A DNA stretch of 64,000 nt from positions 1 through 64,000 of the forward strand of contig MPNL01000007.1 in assembly GCA_002239005.1 (NCBI GenBank), in the 5' to 3' direction. Position 1 is the first letter of the stretch. Every line of letters starts with the position of its first letter. This DNA comes from Truepera sp. bin119. GTDB taxonomy: Bacteria; Deinococcota; Deinococci; Deinococcales; Trueperaceae. Below are positions 27,511-36,600 of the stretch, one piece after another. The notes below the pieces were generated by a model. That model was not told the DNA's origin and did no database searches. It saw only the letters and a program-made list of their open reading frames with translations. Made by a program: the position numbers and the translations under genes.

Positions 27511-27636
27511 GTGTGCAACCGTTTCGCCCGCTGGCACCCCGACGGGGTCCGGCAGACCCTTTCGGTGTACCGACGGAGGGTTCAACCTCGCTTCGACATT
27601 GCGTCGGTCAGGGGGCGCTCAGCGCCCGTTAGCTGA
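27511..27636 (+). pseudogene. Truncated SRAP (YedK/HMCES) gene remnant
   Basis: GTG-TGC at 27511 opens a 41-codon frame, CNRFARWHPDGVRQTLSVYR followed by QPRFDIASVR. This matches the start of SRAP proteins, which begin MCGRFA and continue to PRYNIAPTQ; Cys2 is the residue that crosslinks to abasic sites. Gly3 is replaced by Asn and the Asn of NIAPTQ by Asp, and the frame ends at 27636 where about 180 further residues are expected. A decayed 5' fragment. Confidence 0.6.
27613..27627. terminator. GC hairpin downstream of the EnvC-like gene
   Basis: GGGCGC-TCA-GCGCCC, a perfect 6-bp stem, lies about 20 nt beyond the stop of the minus-strand gene ending at 27648. It has no T-run, so it is only a weak terminator candidate. 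Confidence 0.3.
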
Positions 27637-27647
27637 TGTCAGCCTGT

Positions 27648-28940
27648 CTAGGGGGAGGTCAGGCCGAGTTCTGCTACGGGATCGACAAAGGCGCCGCCTC
27701 GCTCACCTTCGATTCTCACGAGCAGTTTGAGGAGATCGTTCGGCTGTAGGGAGCTGCCTCCCAGGAAACCGAGCCGCTGTCCCTGCTCGATGCGCTGACC
27801 GACCCTCACCTCTGGCTCACGCAGGTTGGCGTAGACGGTAAAAAAGGTGGGAGAGTGGCGGATGATGACCATGTGGCCGTCGTTCACGCCGATGAAGCTC
27901 GCATCGGCGACCACTCCCGCCCCTGCACTCCAGACAGCGGCGTTGGGCGCTGGCGCCTGGAGTGCGACGAAGGAATTATTGTTCTCGCCGTAGGAGGCCA
28001 CGATCCGGCCTCCGCTGATGGGCATGACGAAGCCCAGGGTATTCGGGGATGGTGCGGTCAGGTTGTCGATGAGCCCCTGGATCCGGTCCGCCTCGCTCGT
28101 CAGTCGTTCTCGCTCGAGGTTGTCGAGCCTCGCCTGGGCAGCCTGCCGCCTTAGCTCATTCTCAAGCGTGACGAGGCGAGTGATCTCCTCTTGGAGTTGC
28201 TGGTTCAGGTCGGCCAGGCCCTCCTCGAGGTCATTCTGGGCCTCAAGCAGGGCTTGCCTCTGTGCCAGCTGCCCCTCCCGGGTCGTCTCCAGGGCAGCGA
28301 TAATGGTGTTTAAGTCCTCCTCCGTCGCAATGAGTTGTACCTCGGTCGTGGCGAGTTCTGCGCTCTTCCCCTCGAGGTCGAGGATCTGCCGGTCTAGCTC
28401 TACCTGGGCTTCGGTGAGTTGCCTAAGGGTGGCGTCCAGCTGATTCACCACCTCTACATCCTGTTCGGTGAGGAGTGAGAGGTAGTGGTTGCGGACCCGG
28501 AGTTCGTGCAAAGAACTCACCTGAGCGAGGATCTGGCCGAAGCGGCGAGCACGCTGCCTGTGGAGGTTCGCCAGCAGCGTCTGGATGCGCACCTTAAGGA
28601 TCTCGAGGTTGTGCTCGAGCCCGGCGATGCTTTCGAGGGTGAGGTCCCGCTCACCCTCGAGGTCGGCGATCTCCCGGCTCAGTCGGTCGCGGGCTATGCG
28701 GAGCTGCGCGAGTTCTTGGGCAATCCTGTCGCGCGCCGCAATACGGGCGTCTAGAAGGCCTGAGGTCTCACCCAGGGCGGCCTCGAGGTCGACCATCTCC
28801 TGCTGGCGTCGGCCCAGTCGGTCTTGGTTCTCCCGGATCGCCTGTTCGAGGGAGAGCTGGCGACTCCGGTCCAACTCGGGCTGAGCTACCGCCACCATCG
28901 TCAGAGGGGGGGCTAGGCAGACGAGGAGCCAGCGCCACAT
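27648..28940 (-). CDS. EnvC-like divisome factor: coiled coil plus degenerate M23 domain
   Basis: 430 residues. An N-terminal signal sequence (MWRWLLVCLAPPLTMVAVAQ) is followed by a coiled coil of about 260 residues rich in Glu, Leu, Arg and Gln, then an M23/LytM domain (about 300-430). The LytM fold is recognisable (MPISGGRIVASYGE, GHMVIIRHSPTFFTVYANL, VRVGQRIEQGQRLGFLGGSS), but the metal-binding HxH that normally sits in HLHFEIR reads LKLLVRIEG. It should therefore be catalytically dead, like E. coli EnvC, which activates amidases under control of FtsEX. It lies 58 bp after ftsX on the same strand. TAGACT six bases before the ATG suggests its own leaderless transcript. Confidence 0.88.
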   Translation of the reverse strand: MWRWLLVCLAPPLTMVAVAQPELDRSRQLSLEQAIRENQDRLGRRQQEMVDLEAALGETSGLLDARIAARDRIAQELAQLRIARDRLSREIADLEGERDLTLESIAGLEHNLEILKVRIQTLLANLHRQRARRFGQILAQVSSLHELRVRNHYLSLLTEQDVEVVNQLDATLRQLTEAQVELDRQILDLEGKSAELATTEVQLIATEEDLNTIIAALETTREGQLAQRQALLEAQNDLEEGLADLNQQLQEEITRLVTLENELRRQAAQARLDNLERERLTSEADRIQGLIDNLTAPSPNTLGFVMPISGGRIVASYGENNNSFVALQAPAPNAAVWSAGAGVVADASFIGVNDGHMVIIRHSPTFFTVYANLREPEVRVGQRIEQGQRLGFLGGSSLQPNDLLKLLVRIEGERGGAFVDPVAELGLTSP

Positions 28941-28946
28941 GGGACG

Positions 28947-28952
28947 AGTCTA
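28947..28952 (-). promoter_or_regulatory. Leaderless -10 box for the EnvC-like gene
   Basis: TAGACT on the minus strand, six bases before the ATG at 28940, with no ribosome site in between. Confidence 0.5.
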
Positions 28953-28998
28953 GCAGGGGAGGGGGATGAGGGATGGTGTGGAAGGGAGTGCTCGGGAT

Positions 28999-29859
28999 TC
29001 AGGTCTGCTCGCGCAGGTATTGCGAGACCGCGACAGTGCTCCCCACCAGCCCTACCAACAGTGCCAAGATGGTAAGGAGGCCCGCCACCTGCCCGAGTTG
29101 GGTGGTATCGCGCACCAGGGGGACGAAGGGGAAGCGGGCCGCCAGAAGTTCGACCATGAGCAGGTATCCGGGAACCATCAGCCCCAGTGTGGCCACCACG
29201 CTGAAGAGGCTGAGCAAGAAACCCTCGACTAGGAATGGTGCTCTGATGAATCGCCTTGTGGCACCGACCAACCGCATCACCTCGATCTCGTCCTGGCGAG
29301 CGGTGATGGCTGCACGGATGGAGTTGATGATGGCGAAGAACGCTCCCGAGAGGAGTATCACGACCAGGACCGAGCCGCCGACTTGCAGAGCGGAGTTTAT
29401 GGCGAGGAAGATCTCGACAGCCTCGGAGCCGTCTTCGACGGCGTCGACGCCGGGGAGTTGGCGCAGCCTCTGGCTCACCAGCAGTGTCTGGGTGGGATCG
29501 AGGAGTCTCAGCTCGAGGGTATCGGGTAACGGGTTGTCGACCAATGCCGCCCCCTGTTTCAGGGAGGGGAGGTCCTCAAGCATTTCCTGGAGAGCCACCT
29601 CCTTGCTGACGAGGTTGACCCGGGACACTTCAGGCCACTGTGTCACCTGCTCAAGCAGCAGGGCAGAGTCGACTCTGCTCGTCAGGTAGGCGGCCACCTC
29701 GAGTTCACTCTGAAGTGCAACCAAGGCGGAGTTTAAGTTGAGGCTGATCAGGCTGACTCCAGCGAGGATAGTGAGTGAGAGGGTTGTGGTGGTGATCGTG
29801 GACGCGCTGGCGCTCCAGTTGTGCAGGATGGCCCGCAGGGCTTGGATCAGGGCGTACAT
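28999..29859 (-). CDS. ftsX: Cell division protein FtsX
   Basis: 286 residues, the usual length. Four membrane spans: TM1 near residues 20-45, an extracytoplasmic domain of about 120 residues, then TM2-TM4. ITARQDEIEVMRLVGATRRFIRAPFLVEGF between TM2 and TM3 is the FtsX/MacB signature. With FtsE it forms an ABC-type complex that relays division signals to peptidoglycan hydrolase activators; the next gene is exactly such an activator. ftsE, normally directly upstream, is absent: upstream lies a homoisocitrate dehydrogenase pseudogene. TAAGGT seven bases before the ATG implies a leaderless transcript. Confidence 0.94.
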   Translation of the reverse strand: MYALIQALRAILHNWSASASTITTTTLSLTILAGVSLISLNLNSALVALQSELEVAAYLTSRVDSALLLEQVTQWPEVSRVNLVSKEVALQEMLEDLPSLKQGAALVDNPLPDTLELRLLDPTQTLLVSQRLRQLPGVDAVEDGSEAVEIFLAINSALQVGGSVLVVILLSGAFFAIINSIRAAITARQDEIEVMRLVGATRRFIRAPFLVEGFLLSLFSVVATLGLMVPGYLLMVELLAARFPFVPLVRDTTQLGQVAGLLTILALLVGLVGSTVAVSQYLREQT

Positions 29860-29866
29860 TGCGTCA

Positions 29867-29872
29867 ACCTTA
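29867..29872 (-). promoter_or_regulatory. Leaderless -10 box for ftsX
   Basis: TAAGGT on the minus strand seven bases before the ATG at 29859; no ribosome site intervenes. Confidence 0.45.
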
Positions 29873-29943
29873 CTCTCAGGGGATGGGGAGGGTATCGGGC
29901 GGAGCGGAATCGCAGCTCTCGCGGTGAGTGTTCGCCGGTGGGG

Positions 29944-30220
29944 TTATGACGCGAGTGCTTCGGTCACCGCGTCCGTGAAGGTGCAGCTGTCGGCTTGGTC
30001 GCCTGGGGCTGGTGAAGGCGTCGGCCAGGGTGGCGTTGCTGTCGGAAATCTTGTCGACAGTCTCCTGCGGGGGGCTGGTCCCCACGGTCTGGAACCTGAT
30101 CCACCCCACCTCGACATCGACGAAGTGTAGAGGGAGACCGGTGCCCTCGAGAGCCCAGCGGGTTGCGAGGATGCCCCCTTGGCCGATGTCGTCGCTTGGG
30201 GTAGGGCAGATCTGGTACAT
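29944..30220 (-). pseudogene. Homoisocitrate dehydrogenase remnant with internal deletion
   Basis: From the ATG at 30220 the minus strand encodes about 75 residues that track the N-terminus of Thermus-type homoisocitrate dehydrogenase: DDIGQGG for the GDGIG motif, EGTGLPLHFVDVEVGW, VGTSPPQETVDKI, ATLADAFTSP. The frame then shifts and the next frame reads ADSCTFTDAVTEALAS-stop, which resembles the family's last residues (DATTEAFTEAVVEAL). About 240 middle codons, with all catalytic residues, are gone. The enzyme belongs to the alpha-aminoadipate lysine pathway of Deinococcota. The rest of the 29860-30623 gap shows nothing else. Confidence 0.75.
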
Positions 30221-30623
30221 CTTCGCTCCTCAATCGGAGAGCCGGCTTGAGAGCCACCTGGGCCCCGAACATCTTCGCGGGCGACCGGTGTTGCCGGTAC
30301 CCTCTACGCTACCATGGCCTGCTGGGTTGGCCTCACCCCCCCCTCCTCAGTGGCATATCACCCAACGTAGGGGCTGCCCGATGTCGGGGTGCCCCCCTGA
30401 AGCGGCTGGTCGCACCTGTTTCTGCGCCACCTCCAGGGCATGCAGGGGAGGTGTACTTCGGGGACGAACAGGTCGTGCCAGCGCTGCTGACTGTCGTGTG
30501 GACAGCCGCCGACCTCGCCCACCTCCAGAGCTCCCACCGCTCAGCGCTGAGATCGGTGGGATAGCATTCTCCGCTCCTCAGATCCTGATTCGCTCTCTCC
30601 TCTTTATGCAGAGGCAGAGGTTG

Positions 30624-31877
30624 TTAGGGCATCGGATGGCTTCGGGCAAGGGCGATCACCTCGGCGCGGACTGCCTCGCTATCCTCCCCCCTGAGCCCCC
30701 TATCGGTCAGGTCGGCCACAGCCTCCATCTCCTCAGTTGTGAACCCCCGGGTGGTAATGGCAGGGGTGCCGATGCGGATCCCAGAGGTGATCCACGGTTT
30801 CTCTGAGTCGAAGGGGATCATGCTTTTGCTGATGGCGATGTGGACCGCGTCGAGGTGTGCGCTGGCGGTCTTGCCGGTCATCTTGTTCGGTCTCAGGTCG
30901 ACCAGGAACATGTGGTTGTCGGTGCCGCCCGAAACGATCCGGTAGCCACGCTTGGCCAGCGCCCCGGCCAATGCTTGGGCGTTGTCGATGGTGGTCCGGG
31001 CGTACTCCTTGAACTCAGGCTGCAGGGCCTCGAAGAAGGCTGCCGCCTTGGCGGCGATCACGTGCTCGAGCGGCCCCCCCTGAATACCGGGGAAGATCAT
31101 CCGGTCGATCTTCTTGCCGAGTTCCTCGTCGTTTCCCAAGATGATCCCGCCGCGCGGGCCTCGGAGCGTCTTGTGGGTGGTGCTGGTGACCACGTGGGCG
31201 TAGGGCAGCGGGTCGGGGTGGAGTCCGGCTACCACCAACCCGGCGATGTGGGCGATGTCGGCCACGAGGAAGGCCTCTACCTCATCGGCGATCTCGCGGA
31301 AGGTGGCGAAGTCGATGAGGCGGCTGTAGGCCGACGCGCCGGCGATGATCAGCTTGGGCCTGTGCTCGAGCGCCAGGGCTCGCACATGGGCGAAGTCGAT
31401 GCGCTCATCATCTTCGGAGACCTGATAGCCTACCACCCGGTAGTTGCGGCCCGAGAAGTTCACCGGCGACCCGTGCGTCAGGTGCCCACCGTGGGCGAGA
31501 TCCATGCCTAGAATGGTGTCGCCCGACTCGAGTAGCGCGTGGTAGACCGCCAGGTTGGCCGACGAGCCCGAGTGGGGTTGCACGTTGGCCCAGGCTGCCC
31601 CGAACAGCGCTTTGAGTCTCTGCAATGCGAGCCGTTCTATCTCGTCGATCACCCGGCAGCCACCGTAGTAGCGTCTGCCAGGGTAGCCCTCGGCATATTT
31701 GTTGGTCAGGACACTCCCGGTGGCCTCCATCACGGCGCGGGAGGTAAAGTTTTCCGACGCGATCAGCTCGAGGCCGCCGCGCTGGCGTTCAAATTCACTC
31801 CGGATCAGGGAGAAGAGGGCGTCGTCGCGCGATCCACCGTTCACTTTGCGGATCCCCTTTTCGGTCGGCAGGGTCAT
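30624..31877 (-). CDS. glyA: Serine hydroxymethyltransferase
   Basis: 417 residues from the ATG at 31877. PLP enzyme interconverting serine and glycine with transfer of a one-carbon unit to tetrahydrofolate. [53 protein letters not shown] and the PLP lysine in [15 protein letters not shown] are all canonical, and the length is normal. I reject the longer frame to 31934: TATACT lies exactly six bases before the ATG at 31877 with no ribosome site, a textbook leaderless layout. It is followed by the homoisocitrate dehydrogenase remnant. Confidence 0.97.
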   Translation of the reverse strand: MTLPTEKGIRKVNGGSRDDALFSLIRSEFERQRGGLELIASENFTSRAVMEATGSVLTNKYAEGYPGRRYYGGCRVIDEIERLALQRLKALFGAAWANVQPHSGSSANLAVYHALLESGDTILGMDLAHGGHLTHGSPVNFSGRNYRVVGYQVSEDDERIDFAHVRALALEHRPKLIIAGASAYSRLIDFATFREIADEVEAFLVADIAHIAGLVVAGLHPDPLPYAHVVTSTTHKTLRGPRGGIILGNDEELGKKIDRMIFPGIQGGPLEHVIAAKAAAFFEALQPEFKEYARTTIDNAQALAGALAKRGYRIVSGGTDNHMFLVDLRPNKMTGKTASAHLDAVHIAISKSMIPFDSEKPWITSGIRIGTPAITTRGFTTEEMEAVADLTDRGLRGEDSEAVRAEVIALARSHPMP

Positions 31878-31883
31878 GCCTGG

Positions 31884-31889
31884 AGTATA
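31884..31889 (-). promoter_or_regulatory. Leaderless -10 box for glyA
   Basis: TATACT on the minus strand six bases before the glyA ATG. It matches the TANNNT consensus expected when transcription begins at the start codon. Confidence 0.65.
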
Positions 31890-31920
31890 GCAGCGGGCGT
31901 CCCTCCCGCCCTTGCGGGCT

Positions 31921-32445
31921 TCAGCGGTGCGCACCTGTCTCTGTCCAGATGAGAGGTCCGAGGCGACCGTCGGTCCGGAACGGGGCGAGACCGAGCCTGA
32001 CCGGTTCGGTCCCGGTGCGATCGCGTGAGAGATCTGCCACCAACTCCGGAAGGACTAGAGCGGTGGTCTCGAGCAGGTCGAGGCCGGGGAATTCCGCCGG
32101 CACGCACCAGTGGAGGCTACCCTCGTCACTCTCCGGCTCGACGCGCTCGTGGAGTTCCCCGGTGTAGTAGAGGAGACCTGTCAGCGGCCCACCCGGTCGG
32201 TGATGATAGAGCACCCGGCGCAGGGCAAAGTGGCGCACCGCCCGCTCACCGATCCCAGTCTCCTCGCACAACTCCCGGAGGGCGGCGGCGCGGAGTCCAG
32301 AGAGTTCCCGAGGCTCCACCCTGCCCCCCACACCGGTCCAGCGGTCCGGTGCGAAGCCTCTGTCCGGTCCCCGCCGGAGGAGGAGCCAGGACCCTTCGTG
32401 GACGAGGAAGGCGACCGTGTAGAGGGCGAAGGCGTCGGGCGCCAC
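31921..32445 (-). CDS. NUDIX hydrolase
   Basis: 174 residues. The Nudix box is [26 protein letters not shown]; the REL-EE core is intact, and the loop between the first Glu and REL is two residues longer than the standard x7 spacing, as I recall from some Deinococcota relatives. It probably hydrolyses a nucleoside diphosphate derivative (housecleaning of oxidised or excess nucleotides), but substrate cannot be told from the sequence. GTG start at 32445 with TATGAT six bases upstream, a strong leaderless promoter. It lies directly upstream of glyA on the same strand with its own promoter. Confidence 0.87.
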   Translation of the reverse strand: MAPDAFALYTVAFLVHEGSWLLLRRGPDRGFAPDRWTGVGGRVEPRELSGLRAAALRELCEETGIGERAVRHFALRRVLYHHRPGGPLTGLLYYTGELHERVEPESDEGSLHWCVPAEFPGLDLLETTALVLPELVADLSRDRTGTEPVRLGLAPFRTDGRLGPLIWTETGAHR

Positions 32446-32451
32446 GGCGAC

Positions 32452-32457
32452 ATCATA
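32452..32457 (-). promoter_or_regulatory. Leaderless -10 box for the NUDIX gene
   Basis: TATGAT on the minus strand, six bases before the GTG at 32445; a near-consensus -10 with no room for a ribosome site. Confidence 0.65.
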
Positions 32458-32617
32458 GCTTCCCCGTCTGGGAGCCCCGACCGTCGCGCCCGATCTGGTC
32501 CTGCCTCCCTTGCCTCTGATGCAGGTCAGATCTTCCGCTCACGGCTTGACCATGGCTGCCTAGTACGTTCCCTGGGTCGTGACATGCCGATAATGGGGCT
32601 ATGAGGAGGGGAGAGCC

Positions 32618-33514
32618 ATGAGGAGCAACCGGCTTGGCAGTTCCGACCTGTTGGTGAGCGAGATCGGTCTCGGCTGCATGTCGCTCGGGACCGACCCCAG
32701 GCGGGCTGCAGATATCGTCCACCGGGCGGTGGAGCTCGGTGTCACCTTTTTCGACACTGCCGATCTGTACAACAGGGGTGTAAATGAGGAGTTGGTCGGT
32801 CGGGCACTCAGAGGGGTTCGAGACCGGGTCGTCATCGCTTCAAAGGTCGGCAATCGGTGGCGTGGGGATGGCAGTGGGTGGGACTGGGATCCGAGCAAGG
32901 CCTACATTCGACAGGCGGTCGAGGGGAGCCTGAGGCGGCTCGGCGTCGAGGTGATCGATCTCTATCAGCTCCACGGGGGCACAATCGATGACCCGGTCGA
33001 CGAGACCATCGAAGCGTTTGAGGAGTTGAAAGCCGAAGGCTTGATCCGCTGCTACGGCCTCTCCTCGATCCGACCGAACGTGATCCGGGAATACGTCCGG
33101 CGCTCGAACATCGCCAGCGTGATGATGCAGCACAGTCTTCTCGACCGGCGCCCCGAGGAGGAGATCTTCGGTCTCCTCCTCGACCATGGAGTGAGCGTCA
33201 TCGTGCGGGGTCCGGTCGCTAAGGGCCTGCTGGCCGACAAGCCGCCGGCCCCCTATCTGGAGCACGGACCCGAGGTCGTAGCAGCCGCGCAGGAGGCCCT
33301 CGACCGGGCGGTGGGTCCGAGACGGAGTCGGGCGCAGGTTGCGCTGAGATATTCCCTCGCCCACCCGGTGGTGGCGACGCTGATCCCGGGTGCTAGCAGC
33401 CTGTTCCAGCTCGAGGAGAACCTGGCTGCAGCGGAGTCTCCCGCCCTCACAGAGGGGGAGTTGAGCCGACTCAGGGAGGTCGTACCTGCACTGCACTACC
33501 GGCAGCACCGCTAG
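32618..33514 (+). CDS. Aldo/keto reductase
   Basis: 298 residues, NADPH-dependent (alpha/beta)8 barrel oxidoreductase. FFDTADLYNRGVNEELVGRAL holds the catalytic Asp and Tyr, VVIASKVGNRW the Lys, and VIDLYQLHGG the His. The C-terminal VATLIPGASSLFQLEENLAA binds the cofactor phosphate region. Substrate unknown; closest in style to the YajO/IolS-like group. GAGGAGGGGAGAGCC gives a strong ribosome site before the ATG at 32618. It diverges from the NUDIX gene and converges on the glutamate dehydrogenase gene. Confidence 0.92.
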   Translation: MRSNRLGSSDLLVSEIGLGCMSLGTDPRRAADIVHRAVELGVTFFDTADLYNRGVNEELVGRALRGVRDRVVIASKVGNRWRGDGSGWDWDPSKAYIRQAVEGSLRRLGVEVIDLYQLHGGTIDDPVDETIEAFEELKAEGLIRCYGLSSIRPNVIREYVRRSNIASVMMQHSLLDRRPEEEIFGLLLDHGVSVIVRGPVAKGLLADKPPAPYLEHGPEVVAAAQEALDRAVGPRRSRAQVALRYSLAHPVVATLIPGASSLFQLEENLAAAESPALTEGELSRLREVVPALHYRQHR

Positions 33515-33548
33515 GCCCGATTTCGGACCTCTATGTCGGTTGGGCTGG

Positions 33549-33572
33549 GGTCCGGTTGAGCCACCTCGGACC
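33549..33572. terminator. Hairpin between convergent genes
   Basis: GGTCCG (33549-33554) pairs with CGGACC (33567-33572), 12-nt loop, midway between the aldo/keto reductase stop and the glutamate dehydrogenase stop. No T-run follows; weak candidate for a shared terminator. Confidence 0.3.
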
Positions 33573-33656
33573 AGGTCCGGGCAGCGTAGCGAGGAATAAG
33601 TCTGTAGCCTGATGGCGGTGGTCTTGGCGTCGGCCTCGCCCTGGAGGTGGCGACCC

Positions 33657-36600
33657 TCAATCCCGCGTCGCCTGTGCCAGTAGCCGCACCAGAACCCCTC
33701 CACTCGTCAGGTCCAGCAGGTCCTGCTCCCGCACCTCGGCGAGAGCCTGATCGTAGCGGTGGAGCAGGTTCTTGTAGCGGTCCAGAAAGGCGTTGACGCC
33801 GAGGCGCTTCCCATTCGAGGCGCGGACATAGGAGAGCGCCAGGTCACGCTGAGCCCTGCGCAGGTCCATCACCAGGCCCTCGAGCGAGGCGGTCTCCCAC
33901 TTGTTCTCAGTCTGGATCTCACCGAGGCCGTCACGGAGCCAGCCGAGAGAGAGTCGCTCGCCTAGTCGGAAGAAGTGATGGGCGGCCTCTACGAGGGGGA
34001 CGCCCGCGCCGCGACTCACCTCGACCACCCCGACGCACGTCGGCAGATAGTCGAAGCTGGTGATCTCAGCGGACAGCCTCTTGCTGAAGCCGAGCTTCTT
34101 GAAGTGGGCTAGTACCCGACCGAAGCGTCGCCGCTCGCTACCCGGAAGGAGGTCCTCGAGCCCCCTGCGCAGCCCCACTAGCGGCCTCCGGAAGGCGGCG
34201 ACGAACTCGGCCACATCCTGGCCGCTCAGGTCGTTGAGTAGCATCCACTTCACGACCCCCTCCACCGCCGTCACCAGCTCCCGAATCGCCTCGTACTGAG
34301 CCTCTGTGGCGATCTTGTGATCGAGCGCGAAGATCTCGGTGAGGAAGCCACGTACCTCGAGGATCTCGAGTGCCACCAGGGCGGCTCGGATGATCTCGAC
34401 CGGGGTGGCTCCGGTGTCGCGAATGGTCCGGTGCACGAAGGTGACGCCGAGGATATCGACCACCGTGTTGGTCAACTGGGTGGCGATGATCTCGCGCTGT
34501 AGGGGGTGGGCGAGGATGTCGGCGGCGAAGCGCTCCCGAAGCGCTTCGGGGAAGTAGGTGACGAGGTAGTGCAGGAATCGCGGCTCGTCGGGAAAGTCGG
34601 TCTCTAGGAGTCGCCGGTAGAGGCCCATCTTGACGTAGGCCATGAGGACGGCGAGTTCGGGTCGCGTCAACCCCTCACCGCTCCGGGAGCGCATGAGGAT
34701 CTGCCTCCGGGTGGGCAGGTCCTCTACCAGCGGGTTCAGCCCCCCCCGTTCGGCCAGATATTCGATCAGTGAATAGAAGAGCAGCGGATCCTCGCGACTC
34801 CTCTTCTCAGCAAGCGACAGCGCTAGCGACTGGTAGTAATTGTTGCGGAGCACCAGCATGCTCACCTCATCGGTCATCTCCTTGAGCAGCCGGTTACGCT
34901 GGGGCAGCGACAGCTCGCCGGAGCCGACTTGCGCCTGCAGGAGGATCTTGATATTGACCTCGTGGTCGGACAGATCCACGCCAGCGGAGTTGTCGATGGC
35001 GTCGGTGTTGATCCGCCCTCCCGCCCGGGCATACTCGATTCGGGCAGGCTGGGTCAGGCCGAGATTGCCCCCTTCGCCCACCACGCGGGCGCGGAGCCGG
35101 TTCGCGTCGACGCGGACGAGATCGTTGCTGGCGTCACCCACGTCGCCGTGGCGCTCGGTCGAGGCCTTGATATAGGTGCCGATCCCGCCGTTCCAGAGCA
35201 GATCGACCTCCATGGTGAGGATGGCGCGGATGAGATCCTGGCCGCTCAGGACCTCCTCCTCGACACCGAGCATGGAGCGGACCTGCGGCGACAGATCAAT
35301 CGCCTTGGCGCTGCGCTCGAAGACACCACCCCCGGCACTGATGACCGAGGGGTCGTAGTCGGACCAGCTCGAGCTCGGCAGGTCGAAAAGACGTCTGCGC
35401 TCAGCGTACCCGGCCTCCGGGTCGGGATCGGGGTCGAGGAAGATATGGAGGTGGTTGAAGGCCGCCTGCAACCGGATCCGGTCGCTACAGAGCATACCGT
35501 TCCCGAACACATCTCCAGACATGTCGCCGATGCCCACCACCGTGAACGGGGTCGTTAGTATGTTCAGACCCAGTTCGCGGAAGTGCCTGTTCACGCACTC
35601 CCAGGCCCCCCGGGAGGTGATCCCCTCCTCCTTATGGTCATAACCCTGCGAACCGCCGGAGGCGAAGGCGTCTCCGAGCCAGAATTCGTATTCGGCCGCA
35701 ATCTCGTTGCTCAGGTCGCTGAAGGTGGCGGTGCCCTTGTCGGCTGCGACGACCAGGTAGGGGTCCGGTCCGTCGTAGCGGACGAGCCCCTCGGGATGGA
35801 CGGGCCTGTCCGCAATCCGGTTGTCGGTCAGGTCGAGGAGACCGCGGATGAAGGTCTGGTACTGCTCCTGGACATAATCGCGCAGCGCCTCCCGGGCGGC
35901 GGGGGCACGTTTGAGGACGAAGCCGCCCTTCGAGCCCACCGGGACGACCACGGCGTTCTTGGTCGTTTGGGTCTTCATTAATCCTAAGATCTCAGTCCGG
36001 AAGTCGTCGGGTCGGTCGCTCCAACGGATGCCGCCGCGCGCGATGGGTCCAGCTCGCAGGTGGACTCCCTCTATCCCAGGTGCGATCACCCCGATCTCGA
36101 ACTGGGGTCTCGGCTCGGGCATGGCCGCGACCCGGGCAGAGGCGATTTTGAAGCTGATATAGTCGCGCCCGAGGAAGTAGTTGGTTCGGACCGAGGCCTC
36201 CAGCAGATCGAACAGGCCGCGCAGGGTCTGGTCCTCGGCGAGCGAGGAGACCTGGCTGAGGCTGTCGAGGAAGGCGTCGCGGGCCTCCTCCATCGCTGCC
36301 TCCCGGCCCCCTAAGTCGGGGTCGAAGCGGGTTGCAAAGAACCGGTACAGGAGGGCTGCCGATTGCGGATGCCTGAGCAGCGTCTCGGTGATGAAGCTGC
36401 GGCTGGTCACGGAACTTAGCTGGCAGAGGTACATCTGGTACCCGCGCAGCAGCGCAACCTGACGGACCGACAGGCCGGCGTAGAGCACCAGGCGGTTGAG
36501 GCGGTCGTTCTCGGCGACACCGTCGAGCAGATCCTTGAGGGCGTCTGTCAGTCGGGTCCCGTCGGCGGGCACGTCGATGGGGGTGTCGGAGGCGTCCTGA

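Noticed and set aside
30240-30600. Continuation of the homoisocitrate dehydrogenase remnant or an ftsE remnant upstream of ftsX
   Set aside because: No Walker A, signature or other ABC motif and no further dehydrogenase similarity in any frame.
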